Shown here one piece after another: positions 38,520 to 47,500 of a stretch of 64,000 bases of DNA. The DNA is taken from the NCBI GenBank assembly GCA_963812885.1, contig CAWEWZ010000007.1:62001-126000 (forward strand), read 5' to 3'. Made by a program: the position numbers and the translations under genes. Position 1 is the stretch's first letter, and each line of letters opens with the position of its first letter. The DNA comes from Bog-756 sp963812885. GTDB taxonomy: Bacteria > Actinomycetota > Acidimicrobiia > Acidimicrobiales > RAAP-2. Under the pieces are notes generated by a model, which was not told where the DNA came from, searched no databases, and worked only from the letters and a program-made list of their open reading frames with translations.

Positions 38520-39338
38520 ATGCGTGTTCGCTTTCGCTTCGCCAAGCTCGGCAAGATCCGCTTCACCAGCCAGCGCGACGTGGCCCGGATGTGGGAACGG
38601 GCCCTGCGCCGGGCCGGCCTTCCATTGGCCTATTCGGCGGGGTTCTCCCCCCGACCCCAACTCAGCTTCGGACTGGCCCTGCCCACCGGCTGCGAGTCCC
38701 TGGCCGAGTATCTCGACGTGGACCTCGATGACGCCCGGCCCGAGACGGCCGGCATCGACGTGTGGTCGCTGCCGGCCCGACTCAACGTCCTGCTGCCTGC
38801 CGGCATCGAGGTCGAGTGGGCGGCGCCGGTGGCCCGCAGCCGCGGTTCCCTCCAGCAGGTGGTCACGTCGTGCTCGTGGGAGATGAGCGTGACCGGGGTA
38901 TCGAGGGCCCAGCTCGAAGGCGCCGTTGCCTCGCTGCTCGCCGTCACCTCGGTCCCAATCGTCCGCGAGCGCAAGGGCAGGCAGGAGCGTGACGATCTCC
39001 GTCCGTCGGTGCTGGCCCTGGCCGTCGCCGACGCCCCCGGATCGGGTTTCGGGCCCGGTGTCGAGGGGTCGGTCCAACTGGTGGCCGAGCTGGCCACCCA
39101 ACCCCGTGGTGTCCGGCCCGTGGAGTTGGTACGCGGCCTCATCGCCGTGGCCGATCAGGCGGAAGGCGGAGGGTCGGCGGGGTGGATCGCCGACGGATGG
39201 GGAGTCCCGGTGCTCGACCGGGCCTGCAGAACGAAACAGTGGATCGAGCGCGACGGCATCCGCGAGGAGCCCCTCGAACATCGGGGGGACACCGCAGGTG
39301 CCGACCGCGCCGCGCCCGCCTTGGAGCGAGCGTCATGA
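38520..39338 (+). CDS. DUF2344 radical SAM-associated protein (TIGR03936)
   Basis: 272 residues beginning MRVRFRFAKLGKIRFTSQRD and continuing through YSAGFSPRPQLSFGLALP, both hallmark segments of TIGR03936/DUF2344. In many bacteria it is fused to or directly follows the TIGR03960 radical SAM protein; here it is a separate gene with a 1-nt gap. Function unknown; the fusion history indicates a shared reaction. Intact, which makes the three breaks in its partner more suspicious as sequence errors. Confidence 0.9.
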   Translation: MRVRFRFAKLGKIRFTSQRDVARMWERALRRAGLPLAYSAGFSPRPQLSFGLALPTGCESLAEYLDVDLDDARPETAGIDVWSLPARLNVLLPAGIEVEWAAPVARSRGSLQQVVTSCSWEMSVTGVSRAQLEGAVASLLAVTSVPIVRERKGRQERDDLRPSVLALAVADAPGSGFGPGVEGSVQLVAELATQPRGVRPVELVRGLIAVADQAEGGGSAGWIADGWGVPVLDRACRTKQWIERDGIREEPLEHRGDTAGADRAAPALERAS

Positions 39339-39359
39339 AGAGTTTGGGAAGGAAATTCG

Positions 39360-41273
39360 ATGTCAGATGGAGCAACCGGGCAACCGGTGGAGGTCCCGGC
39401 GTCGCCGGGGTCGCCGCCGACTGCCACTCCGATCACGCCCAGCGGGGCCGGCACGTCGCCGGCCCCGGGAAACGGTTCACGCGGTGACGACAGCCCGACC
39501 TCGGGTCCGGTAGGTCCCGAAGGCGGGGGCGAGGGCGGGGCCCGCACCCCCAGCCGCAGAAGGCGCGGCTCGCGGGGCGGACGGGGCCGGTCCACCTCAC
39601 CCGGGGCGCGGGCCCAGGACGACCGGGAGCCTGACGCCGCCGGCCCGCCCTCGGCGGTGGCGGCACCGTCCCCGGCCCCGGGCCCCGCCGGCGCCAATAC
39701 CCCGGCCGGCCCACCACCCCGGCCGGTCCCCGAGCGGCCGAAGATCGGCGACAGCCGGCCGGCGCGTCCGGTGGTGGGCGACGCCGGTACCGGCGCGGCC
39801 ACGGCCAACGGCGGGGGCTCGGCCGCCGGGCGGACCGACACCCCGACCGCCGCCCGCAACCAGGGACGATCGCGGGGCGGCGGACGATCCCGGCAGCGCC
39901 CGACGCCACCCGTCGACGGCGCCGCTCCGGCCCGGACCCAGGCGGCGCCGGCGGCCGGGTCGCGGGCCGAGGGCCGGCGCGGCGGGCGCGAGCGGCGGGG
40001 CAAGGCCGTCGGGCGGTACATGATCTGCGTGCACGTGCGCCCCGAGGCCACCCAGATCGCCCTGCTCGAAGGCCGTACCCTGGTCGAGCACTACATCTCC
40101 CGGGCGTCCGACGACGCCACCCAGATCGACGGCAACATCTACCGGGGACGGGTCCAGAACGTCCTTCCCGGGATGGAGGCCGCCTTCATCGACATCGGCA
40201 CGCCGAAGAACGCCGTCCTCTACCACGGTGACGTCCGCTACGACACCGAGGATGTCGAATCCGGCGGCGGCCAGCCCCGCATCGAACAGCTGTTGCGCCC
40301 GGGCCAGACCATCTTGTGCCAGGTGACCAAAAATCCGATCGGGGCCAAGGGGGCGCGGCTCACCCAGGAGGTCTCGATCCCCGGCCGCTTCGTGGTCCTG
40401 GTCCCCAACAGCACCGCCTACGGCATCTCCAAGCGCCTCGAGGACGCCGAGCGCAAGCGGTTGCGCAGGATCGTCGACGCCATCCGTCCCGAGGGGCACG
40501 GCCTGATCGTCCGGACGGCGGCGGCCGGGGCCAGCGCCGAGGAGCTGGGCAACGACGTCGAGCGCCTGGTCGAGCAGTGGCAGGCCATTGCCGCCAAGGC
40601 CGGCGAGGGACAGGGGCCGGCGCTGCTCTACCGCGAGCCGGCCATCGCCGTGCGGGTCATCCGCGAGGAGCTCAACCGCGAGTACCGGGCCGTGGTCATC
40701 GACGACCTCGCCCTCTACGAGCAGGTCCGCGACTACGTGGGTGCGGTCAATCCGGAACTGGCCGACCGGGTGGAGTACTTCGACCCCGAGGTCGAGCCCC
40801 TACCGGTCTTCGAGCGCTATCACGTCCACGAGCAGCTGCACAAGGCACTCGACCGCAAGGTCTACCTCCCGTCGGGCGGATCCCTGGTCATCGATCGGAC
40901 CGAGGCCCTCACCGTGATCGACGTCAACACCGGCAAGAACGTCGGGACCACCAACCTGGAGGAGACCGTCTACCGGAACAACCTGGAGGCGGCCGAGGAG
41001 GTGGCCCGGCAGCTCCGGCTCCGGGACATCGGCGGCATCATCGTCATCGACTTCATCGACATGGAGATCCGTGAGAACCGGGACAAGGTGGGCAGCGCCC
41101 TGCGGTCGGCGCTGGCCAGGGACAAGACCCGTACCCAGGTCTTCGACATCTCCGAGCTCGGTCTGGTGGAGATGACCAGGAAGCGGGTGTCCGAAGGGCT
41201 CATCGAATCGATGTCCACCACCTGCGAGGTGTGCGGAGGCCGGGGGATCGTCATCGACGATCCCGAGCTCTAG
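39360..41273 (+). CDS. rng: Ribonuclease E/G
   Basis: An endoribonuclease of the RNase E/G family for rRNA maturation and mRNA turnover, 637 residues. The first roughly 220 residues are a disordered, Gly/Pro/Arg-rich extension (SRRRRGSRGGRGRS, QGRSRGGGRSRQR). The S1-containing core starts near MICVHVRPEATQIALLEG. The catalytic Asp motif is TVIDVNTGKN (about 520), IVIDFIDME follows, and the zinc-link is TCEVCGGRGIV near the end. An AAGGAAA site precedes ATG 39360. It is followed by rplU and rpmA, the usual actinobacterial order. Confidence 0.95.
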   Translation: MSDGATGQPVEVPASPGSPPTATPITPSGAGTSPAPGNGSRGDDSPTSGPVGPEGGGEGGARTPSRRRRGSRGGRGRSTSPGARAQDDREPDAAGPPSAVAAPSPAPGPAGANTPAGPPPRPVPERPKIGDSRPARPVVGDAGTGAATANGGGSAAGRTDTPTAARNQGRSRGGGRSRQRPTPPVDGAAPARTQAAPAAGSRAEGRRGGRERRGKAVGRYMICVHVRPEATQIALLEGRTLVEHYISRASDDATQIDGNIYRGRVQNVLPGMEAAFIDIGTPKNAVLYHGDVRYDTEDVESGGGQPRIEQLLRPGQTILCQVTKNPIGAKGARLTQEVSIPGRFVVLVPNSTAYGISKRLEDAERKRLRRIVDAIRPEGHGLIVRTAAAGASAEELGNDVERLVEQWQAIAAKAGEGQGPALLYREPAIAVRVIREELNREYRAVVIDDLALYEQVRDYVGAVNPELADRVEYFDPEVEPLPVFERYHVHEQLHKALDRKVYLPSGGSLVIDRTEALTVIDVNTGKNVGTTNLEETVYRNNLEAAEEVARQLRLRDIGGIIVIDFIDMEIRENRDKVGSALRSALARDKTRTQVFDISELGLVEMTRKRVSEGLIESMSTTCEVCGGRGIVIDDPEL

Positions 41274-41284
41274 GCGGGCTGTAG

Positions 41285-41290
41285 TAGAGT
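41285..41290 (+). promoter_or_regulatory. -10-like box of rplU
   Basis: TAGAGT ends 9 nt before the ATG at 41300; the rng stop lies 26 nt before that ATG. Confidence 0.45.
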
Positions 41291-41299
41291 CGCCTGCCT

Positions 41300-41614
41300 A
41301 TGTATGCCGTGATCAGAACCGGAGGAAAGCAGGAGCGGGTGGCCGAGGGCCAGACGCTCCGCGTGGAATTGCTGGGCGAGGCCCCCGGGGCCGAGGTGAC
41401 CTTCGCCCCGGTGCTGGTGGTGGACGGCGGAACCGTCCTGGCCACCCCGGCCCAGCTGGCCGGGACGTCGGTGACCGCCACCGTGGTCGGCGAGGAGCTC
41501 GGCCCGAAGATCCGGGGCTTCACCTACAAGAACAAGTCCAACCAGAGCACCCGGTGGGGCCACCGCCAGCGGTACTCGACCATCGCCATCACCTCGATCA
41601 GCGCGGCGAGCTAG
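41300..41614 (+). CDS. rplU: 50S ribosomal protein L21
   Basis: It starts MYAVIRTGGKQERVAEGQ, the L21 signature, and ends with the RNA-binding segment GFTYKNKSNQSTRWGHRQ. 104 residues, the usual length, intact. It is cotranscribed with rpmA, 21 nt downstream. Confidence 0.97.
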   Translation: MYAVIRTGGKQERVAEGQTLRVELLGEAPGAEVTFAPVLVVDGGTVLATPAQLAGTSVTATVVGEELGPKIRGFTYKNKSNQSTRWGHRQRYSTIAITSISAAS

Positions 41615-41635
41615 AGGACAAGGAGTAGTCGCAGC

Positions 41636-41890
41636 ATGTCAAAGACCAAAGGTGGCGGCTCGACCCGCAACGGGCGCGATTCGAACGCCCAGCGGCTGGG
41701 CGTCAAGGCCTTCGGCGGTACGACGGTGCGGGCCGGGGCCATCCTGGTCCGACAGCGGGGCACCAAATTCCACCCCGGCCACAACGTCGGCTTGGGCGGC
41801 GACGACACCCTGTTCGCCCTGTCGGACGGCACGGTCCACTTCACCAGCCGCAAGGGGCGCAAACTGGTCGACGTGGTCGCCGGCGACTGA
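41636..41890 (+). CDS. rpmA: 50S ribosomal protein L27
   Basis: 84 residues; MSKTKGGGSTRNGRDSNAQ and TKFHPGHNVGLGGDDTLF are diagnostic. The N-terminus begins directly with the mature sequence, with no Firmicutes-type cleavable leader. AAGGAG lies 9 nt upstream. Confidence 0.97.
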   Translation: MSKTKGGGSTRNGRDSNAQRLGVKAFGGTTVRAGAILVRQRGTKFHPGHNVGLGGDDTLFALSDGTVHFTSRKGRKLVDVVAGD

Positions 41891-41937
41891 GCACCACCGG
41901 CGGGCCCGCCGCCGGATCCGGCACCTGAGGCAGACGG

Positions 41938-41943
41938 TACGAT
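41938..41943 (+). promoter_or_regulatory. -10-like box of the phosphatase gene
   Basis: TACGAT ends 7 nt before the ATG at 41951. Confidence 0.45.
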
Positions 41944-41950
41944 CCGCACC

Positions 41951-42742
41951 ATGCCCGCAACCGGCGTCGCCCCCTCGCAGCCCGAGCCGTCCGAGTCGGC
42001 GTTCACCCGCACCCTCGAGTTCGACGGGTGCGTCAACTTCCGTGACCTCGGCGGCTACCGGACCCGGGACGGTCGCCAGGTCGGGTGGCGGCGCCTGTTC
42101 CGGGCCGACGGCCTCCACCGTCTGAGCCCCGACGACCACCGCCGGCTGATCGATCTGGGCGTGAACACGGTCATCGACCTGCGGACGGTGGACGAGGCCG
42201 AGCAGCGGGGCCGGTTCCCGGTCGAGCAGGTGCCGGTCCGCTACGTCGACCTGCCGCTCACCGACGTGCTCCCGTCGACCGAGGAGATGCCGTCGTGGCG
42301 GGAGGCCTCCTACGTGGCTGCCCGCTACCTGGACATGGTCTCCCGGGGCGCACCGGCGCTGGGCGCCGCCTTCGAGGTCCTGGGCACGTCGGGTTCGCTC
42401 CCCACCGTCTTCCACTGCAGTGCCGGCAAGGACAGGACCGGTGTCCTCTCGGCACTCATCCTGGCCTTCATGGGAGTTCCCGACGAGACCATCGTGGAGG
42501 ACTACACCCTCAGCGCTGAGGCCATGGTGCGCCTCCTCGAGCACCTGAAGGCCGAGTACCCCGACGCCGCCGACGAGGTGGAGCGCCACGCGCCCGCCGT
42601 CCTCAAGGTCATGCCCGAGACGATGGAGGAGTTCCTGGCCGCCATCGGCTCGCGCTACGGCGGCTACGAGGCCCTGGCCGAGTCACTCGGGGTGACCGAT
42701 GCCGTGGCCCGCCTCCGCCAGGCGGTGCTTGTCCCGGCCTGA
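41951..42742 (+). CDS. Tyrosine/serine protein phosphatase (Y_phosphatase3)
   Basis: A 263-residue cytosolic dual-specificity-like phosphatase. The catalytic loop is TVFHCSAGKDRTGVLSAL (HCxAGKDR), and the family N-terminus GCVNFRDLGGYRTRDG is present. Relatives include MptpB, which dephosphorylates proteins and phosphoinositides. Intact. It is inserted between rpmA and obgE, which normally adjoin, and it has its own promoter-like box. Confidence 0.92.
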   Translation: MPATGVAPSQPEPSESAFTRTLEFDGCVNFRDLGGYRTRDGRQVGWRRLFRADGLHRLSPDDHRRLIDLGVNTVIDLRTVDEAEQRGRFPVEQVPVRYVDLPLTDVLPSTEEMPSWREASYVAARYLDMVSRGAPALGAAFEVLGTSGSLPTVFHCSAGKDRTGVLSALILAFMGVPDETIVEDYTLSAEAMVRLLEHLKAEYPDAADEVERHAPAVLKVMPETMEEFLAAIGSRYGGYEALAESLGVTDAVARLRQAVLVPA

Positions 42743-42779
42743 GCAGGCGGTTTCTGCCGGGGGATAGACGGTCGGTCAG

Positions 42780-42785
42780 TAGGAT
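42780..42785 (+). promoter_or_regulatory. -10-like box of obgE
   Basis: TAGGAT ends 6 nt before the ATG at 42792. Confidence 0.5.
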
Positions 42786-42791
42786 CGGGCC

Positions 42792-44094
42792 ATGTCCGGC
42801 TTCGTCGACGAGGCGCAACTCCATGTGAAGGCGGGCGACGGCGGGGCCGGCGCGGTCGCCTTCCGGCGGGAGGCCCACGTCGACAAAGGCGGTCCCGACG
42901 GCGGCGACGGCGGGCGGGGAGGTGACGTGTGGATGGTGGCCACCACCAACCAGTCGTCGCTGCTGGGCTTCCGCGACCACCCCCATCGCCGGGGCGGCGA
43001 CGGTGGTCACGGGGGTGGCAAGAAGAAGCACGGGGCCAACGGCGCCGATCTCGAGGTGCCGGTGCCGGTGGGCACCCGGGCCCGGGGGCCGGGCGGGGCG
43101 GTCCTGGTGGACCTGGTCAGGCCGGGCGACCGGTGGCTGGCCGGCCAAGGTGGCCGCGGCGGGCGGGGTAACGCCAGCTTCCTCACCAACCGGAGGCGGG
43201 CACCGGCCTTCGCCGAGCAGGGGGAGAAGGGCCACGAGCAGTGGTACGACCTCGAACTGGCCCTGGTCGCCGACGTGGCCCTGGTCGGGTTCCCCAATGT
43301 GGGCAAGAGCACCCTCATCTCCCGGATCTCGGCTGCCCGGCCCAAGATCGCCGACTACCCGTTCACCACCCTCGAGCCCAACCTGGGCGTGGTGCGGACC
43401 GACGACGGCTCCACCTTCACGGTGGCCGACATCCCCGGGCTGGTCGAGGGGGCGGCCAACGGCAAGGGGCTCGGCCACCGGTTCCTCCGCCACATCACCC
43501 GGTCGCGGGTGTTGGTGGTCCTGGTGGAGCTCGATCCGGTCACCGGCGTCTCGCCGGTGCGAGCAGCACCGCGTGCTGCTCGACGAGCTCGAGCGCTACC
43601 AGCCCGATCTGATCGAGCGGCCCCGGCTGGTGGTCGGGTCCAAGATCGACATGGCCGGAGAGGCGGGGGAGGGCTTCGGTGCCCTCCGGCCGGACGTGGC
43701 CATCTCGGCCGTGACCGGTCAGGGCATCACCGAGCTGGTGGGGAGGCTCACCGGCCTGGTGAGCGAGGCCCGCTCGGTCGAACCCGAGGATCAGGGGGAG
43801 GTGGTGATCCATCGACCGCTGCCCGAGGGGTTCACCGTCGACCGCATCGGTGACGGGGTGTACCGGGTGGAGGGACGGGTGGCCGAGCGGGCGGTGGCCC
43901 TCAACGACATCACCACCGACGAGGCCGCCGACTACGTCCAGGGGCGGCTGCGCCGGATCGGCGTGGACCGGGCCCTGGCCCGGGCCGGGGCCCGCGACGG
44001 CGACGTGGTCCACATCGGTGAGCTCTCCTTCATCTGGTACCGCGACCAGCCTGAGTTCACCGGTGACCGGCCCGGACGGCGACGGCGGTCGTGA
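42792..44094 (+). CDS. obgE: GTPase Obg (one frame break near 43560)
   Basis: A ribosome-assembly and stress GTPase, about 433 residues after repair. The Gly-rich Obg fold comes first (AGDGGAGAVAFRREAHV, GGDGGRGGDVW). The G domain has P-loop VGFPNVGKSTLISRIS, FTTLEPNLGVV and VADIPGLVEGA. A C-terminal OCT domain (YRVEGRVAERAVALNDI) follows. One extra C near 43560 splits VTGVSPV/EQHRVLLDEL. Because Obg is normally essential, a true inactivation is unlikely. The stop overlaps the proB GTG (GTGA). Confidence 0.93.
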
Positions 44095-45221
44095 GCGGCG
44101 GCAGCTTCAGGTCGGGATCGACCACGGGCCGGACCGTCGTGGTCAAGATCGGCTCGTCCTCGGTCACCACCGGCTCGGGCCGGGTGGACGGCGACGCCAT
44201 CGACAAGCTGAGCGGGGAGGTGGCCGGGGCCCGGGCCGAGGGCCTCCGGGTGGTGGTGGTGACCTCGGGGGCGGTCGCCGCCGGCTGGACCGCCCTGGCT
44301 CCCGACCGGCCGCGGCCCACCGACCTGGCCACGCTCCAGGCCGTGGCCGCCGTCGGCCAGCACCGCCTGATGCAGGTGTGGAGCGACGCCTTGGGCCGGC
44401 ACGGCCTCACCGCCGGCCAGGTCCTGCTGGCCCCGCTCGATTTCGTGCACCGGAGCCAGTACCTGCACGCCCGCCAGACCCTGGGCCGGCTGCTCGATCT
44501 GGGCGTGGTCCCGGTGGTCAACGAGAACGACGCCGTGGCCGACGAGGAGATCCGGTTCGGGGACAACGACCGGCTGGCCGCCCTGGTCGCCCATCTGGTG
44601 CGGGCCGACCAGCTCGTCCTGCTGACGGACACCGCCGGCCTGTTGACCGAGGACCCCCGGCGGACCGACGCCGGTTCGTTGATCGAAGAGGTGGTGGAGA
44701 TCGATCACGAGCTCGAGCGCATCGCCGGCGGACCCGGCTCCTCGGTGGGCAGCGGTGGGATGGGCTCGAAGCTGGCCGCAGCACGGATCGCCGTGTGGTC
44801 GGGGGTGGAGGCGGTCATTGCCGACGCCTCCCGGCCCGGCGTCCTGGCCGCGGCGACCGGGTCGGTGCCCGGGGTGGGCACGAGGTTCCGGCCCCAGGTC
44901 CGCCGGCTCCCGGCCCGCAAGCTGTGGATCGCCTTCGCCGTCCGGTCCTCGGGGACGGTCGTGGTCGACGCCGGGGCCCGGCGCGCCCTGGTCGAACGGG
45001 GCCGGTCCCTGCTGCCTGCCGGGGTGATCTCGGTCCGCGGCCCGTTCACCATCGACGACGCCGTCGAGATCGCCGGTCCCGACGGTGCCGTGTTCGCCAA
45101 GGGCCTGGTGCGCCAGGACTCGTCCACGGTGGCCGCCTGGGCGGGACGGCGGTCCGACGAGCTGCCCGACGAGGCGTCGCGTGAGGTGGTCCACCGCGAC
45201 GACCTGGTGGTGCTCGACTGA
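44091..45221 (+). CDS. proB: Glutamate 5-kinase
   Basis: The first step of proline synthesis: ATP-dependent phosphorylation of glutamate. The amino-acid-kinase domain has TVVVKIGSSSVTTG, VTSGAVAAGW and VNENDAVADEEIRFGDND. A C-terminal PUA domain (RKLWIAFAVRSSGTVVVDAGA) follows. 376 residues, intact. Its GTG overlaps the obgE stop by 4 nt. Confidence 0.96.
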   Translation: MSGGSFRSGSTTGRTVVVKIGSSSVTTGSGRVDGDAIDKLSGEVAGARAEGLRVVVVTSGAVAAGWTALAPDRPRPTDLATLQAVAAVGQHRLMQVWSDALGRHGLTAGQVLLAPLDFVHRSQYLHARQTLGRLLDLGVVPVVNENDAVADEEIRFGDNDRLAALVAHLVRADQLVLLTDTAGLLTEDPRRTDAGSLIEEVVEIDHELERIAGGPGSSVGSGGMGSKLAAARIAVWSGVEAVIADASRPGVLAAATGSVPGVGTRFRPQVRRLPARKLWIAFAVRSSGTVVVDAGARRALVERGRSLLPAGVISVRGPFTIDDAVEIAGPDGAVFAKGLVRQDSSTVAAWAGRRSDELPDEASREVVHRDDLVVLD

Positions 45222-45274
45222 CGGTGAGAATGGCCGCCCCGACCCCGGGGTGCGGGGATGCGAACGCCGGGAAG

Positions 45275-45280
45275 TACGCT
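45275..45280 (+). promoter_or_regulatory. -10-like box of proA
   Basis: TACGCT ends 6 nt before the GTG at 45287 and supports that start. Confidence 0.45.
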
Positions 45281-45286
45281 GACACG

Positions 45287-46544
45287 GTGCCGTCCAGCCC
45301 CTCTTCCTCCATGATCGATCTCGCCCGTCGGGCCCGGGCGGCCAGCCGGGTTCTGGCCCGGGCCTCCTCGGGCGCCCGCGACGAGTCCCTCCTCCGGGCC
45401 GCCGATCTGCTCGAGCAGCGGGCCGACCGGGTGCTCGAGGCCAACGCCATCGACGTCGAACGGGCCGAGCGGTCCGGGGCCGATGCCACCTCCCTCGACC
45501 GGCTCCGGCTGGACCGGGCCCGGGTGGCGGGGATGGCCGCCGGGTTGCGAAAGGTGGCCGGCCTGCCCGACCCGGTCGGCGAGGTGGTCGACGGCTGGGT
45601 GCGCCCCAACGGCCTGCGGGTCGAGCGGGTCCGGGTCCCCCTGGGCGTGGTCGGGATCATCTACGAGAACCGGCCCAACGTGACCAGCGACGCCGCCGGG
45701 TTGTGCCTCAAGTCGGGGAACGCCGTGCTCCTCCGGGGCTCGTCGTCGGCGGTGACCTCCAACCTGGTCGTCGCCGCCGTCCTGCGGGACGGACTGGAGA
45801 AGGCCGGCCTCCCGGTCGACGCCGTCGGACTGGTGGAGGACACCAGTCGGGCCTCGGCCGTCGAGTTCATGCAGCTCGACGGGTTCATCGACTGCCTGAT
45901 CCCGCGGGGCGGCCCCTCACTGGTGGCGTCGGTCCTCGAGCACGCCACGGTGCCCTCGGTGATCGACGGGGCGGGGAACTGCCACGTCTACGTGGACCGG
46001 GCCGCCGACCTGGCCATGGCCGAGGCCATCGTGGTCAACGCCAAGACCCACCGGCCCGGTGTGTGCAACAGCGCCGAGACCCTCCTCGTCCATCGGCGAC
46101 GTGGCCGGCACCTTCCTCCCGCGGGCCGCCGCCGCCCTCCACGGGGTCACCCTGCTGGGCGACGCCGCCACCCGCGCCGTCCTTCCCCAGGCCGGGACGG
46201 CCACCGAGGACGATTTCGCCACCGAGTTCCTGGGCCTGACCATGTCGGTGGCCGTGGTCGACGACCTCGACGGGGCCATCGACCACATCGCCCGCTACGG
46301 CTCGGGCCACTCGGAGGCCATCGTCACCGGCGACCTGGCCGCCGCCGACCGGTTCACCAGGGAGGTGGACGCGGCCGCCGTACTGGTCAACGCGTCGACC
46401 CGGTTCATCGACGGGGAGGAGCTCGGACTGGGGGCGGAGATCGGCATCTCCACCCAGAAGCTCCACGCCCGGGGGCCGATGGGGCTGCGGGAGCTCACCT
46501 CGGTCAGGTACGTGGTGTCGGGCAACGGGCAGGTGCGGTCATGA
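45287..46544 (+). CDS. proA: Gamma-glutamyl phosphate reductase (one frame break near 46097)
   Basis: The second step of proline synthesis, NADPH reduction of gamma-glutamyl phosphate. It is an ALDH-fold enzyme with GVVGIIYENRPNVTSDAAGL, DCLIPRGGPSLV and the active Cys in HRPGVCNSAETLL. One extra C near 46097 interrupts LVHRDVAGTFLPRAAA; the repaired length is 418 residues. The start could be GTG 45287, backed by the -10 box, or ATG 45311 (MIDLARRARAASR). Its stop overlaps the ATG of the MoxR-like gene (ATGA). Confidence 0.93.
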
Positions 46545-47485
46545 CCGGGGTGACGGCCGGTGCCGGTGCGCTCGATCCGTCCGAGGGGATCACCTCGGGA
46601 TTCCCGGTGGCCGGTGCCCCCCGGTTCGACTCCATCGACGACGTCCGCCAGGGCCTGGCCGGCGTGCAGTACCTGGCCGACGAGGGGATCGCCGGCGTCG
46701 TCTTCCTGGCCGACCGCCTGGCCAAGCCGGTCCTGGTCGAGGGGCCGGCCGGTACCGGCAAGACCGAGCTGGCCAAATCGGTGGCCCGCCTGACCGGCAG
46801 CCGGCTGATCCGTCTCCAGTGCTACGAGGGGCTGGACGAGTCCAAGGCCCTCTACGAGTGGAACTACAAGAAGCAGCTGCTGCGCATCCAGGCCGACTCC
46901 GGCCAGACCTGGCAGGAGCTCGAGGAGGACATCTTCTCCGAGGAGTTCCTCCTGACCAGGCCGCTGCTGGAGGCGATCCGGTCGCCGGAGCCGGTGGTGC
47001 TGCTGGTCGACGAGGTGGACCGGGTGGAGCTGGAGACCGAGGCCCTGCTGCTCGAGATCCTCTCCGAGTACCAGGTGTCGATCCCCGAGCTCGGCACGGT
47101 GCGGGCCACCCAGATACCCCTGGTCTTCCTCACCTCCAACAACACCCGCGAGCTGTCCGAGGCGTTGAAGCGCCGCTGCCTCTATCTGCACATCGACTAT
47201 CCCCAGCTCGACCGCGAACGGGCCATCATCGAGACCCGGGTGCCGGGCATCAGCCAGGCCCTGGCCGACCAGGTGGCCCGCATCGTGCGGTCGATCCGCA
47301 CCCTCGACCTCAAGAAGGACCCGTCGGTGTCCGAGACGCTGGACTGGGCCCGGACCCTGGTGGTCCTCGGGGTCGAGTCGATCGACGTCGACCAGGCCCG
47401 GGACACGCTTCACATCCTGCTCAAGTACCAATCCGACATCGACCGGGCAGCCAAGGAGTTGGCCGGGGTGGAAACCCCGGACTGA
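46541..47485 (+). CDS. MoxR-family AAA+ ATPase
   Basis: A 314-residue AAA+ chaperone. Walker A is VEGPAGTGKTELAKSVA, Walker B is VVLLVDEVDRVE, sensor 1 is LVFLTSNNTRELS, and the end has the C-terminal lid. CYEGLDESKALYEWNYKKQ is close to the CoxD-like branch. MoxR proteins load metals or cofactors or remodel complexes together with a VWA protein. The VWA partner is the next gene, 15 nt away. ATGA coupling with proA places both in the proline operon. Confidence 0.92.
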   Translation: MTGVTAGAGALDPSEGITSGFPVAGAPRFDSIDDVRQGLAGVQYLADEGIAGVVFLADRLAKPVLVEGPAGTGKTELAKSVARLTGSRLIRLQCYEGLDESKALYEWNYKKQLLRIQADSGQTWQELEEDIFSEEFLLTRPLLEAIRSPEPVVLLVDEVDRVELETEALLLEILSEYQVSIPELGTVRATQIPLVFLTSNNTRELSEALKRRCLYLHIDYPQLDRERAIIETRVPGISQALADQVARIVRSIRTLDLKKDPSVSETLDWARTLVVLGVESIDVDQARDTLHILLKYQSDIDRAAKELAGVETPD

Positions 47486-47500
47486 TCGCCGGGTACCGCC

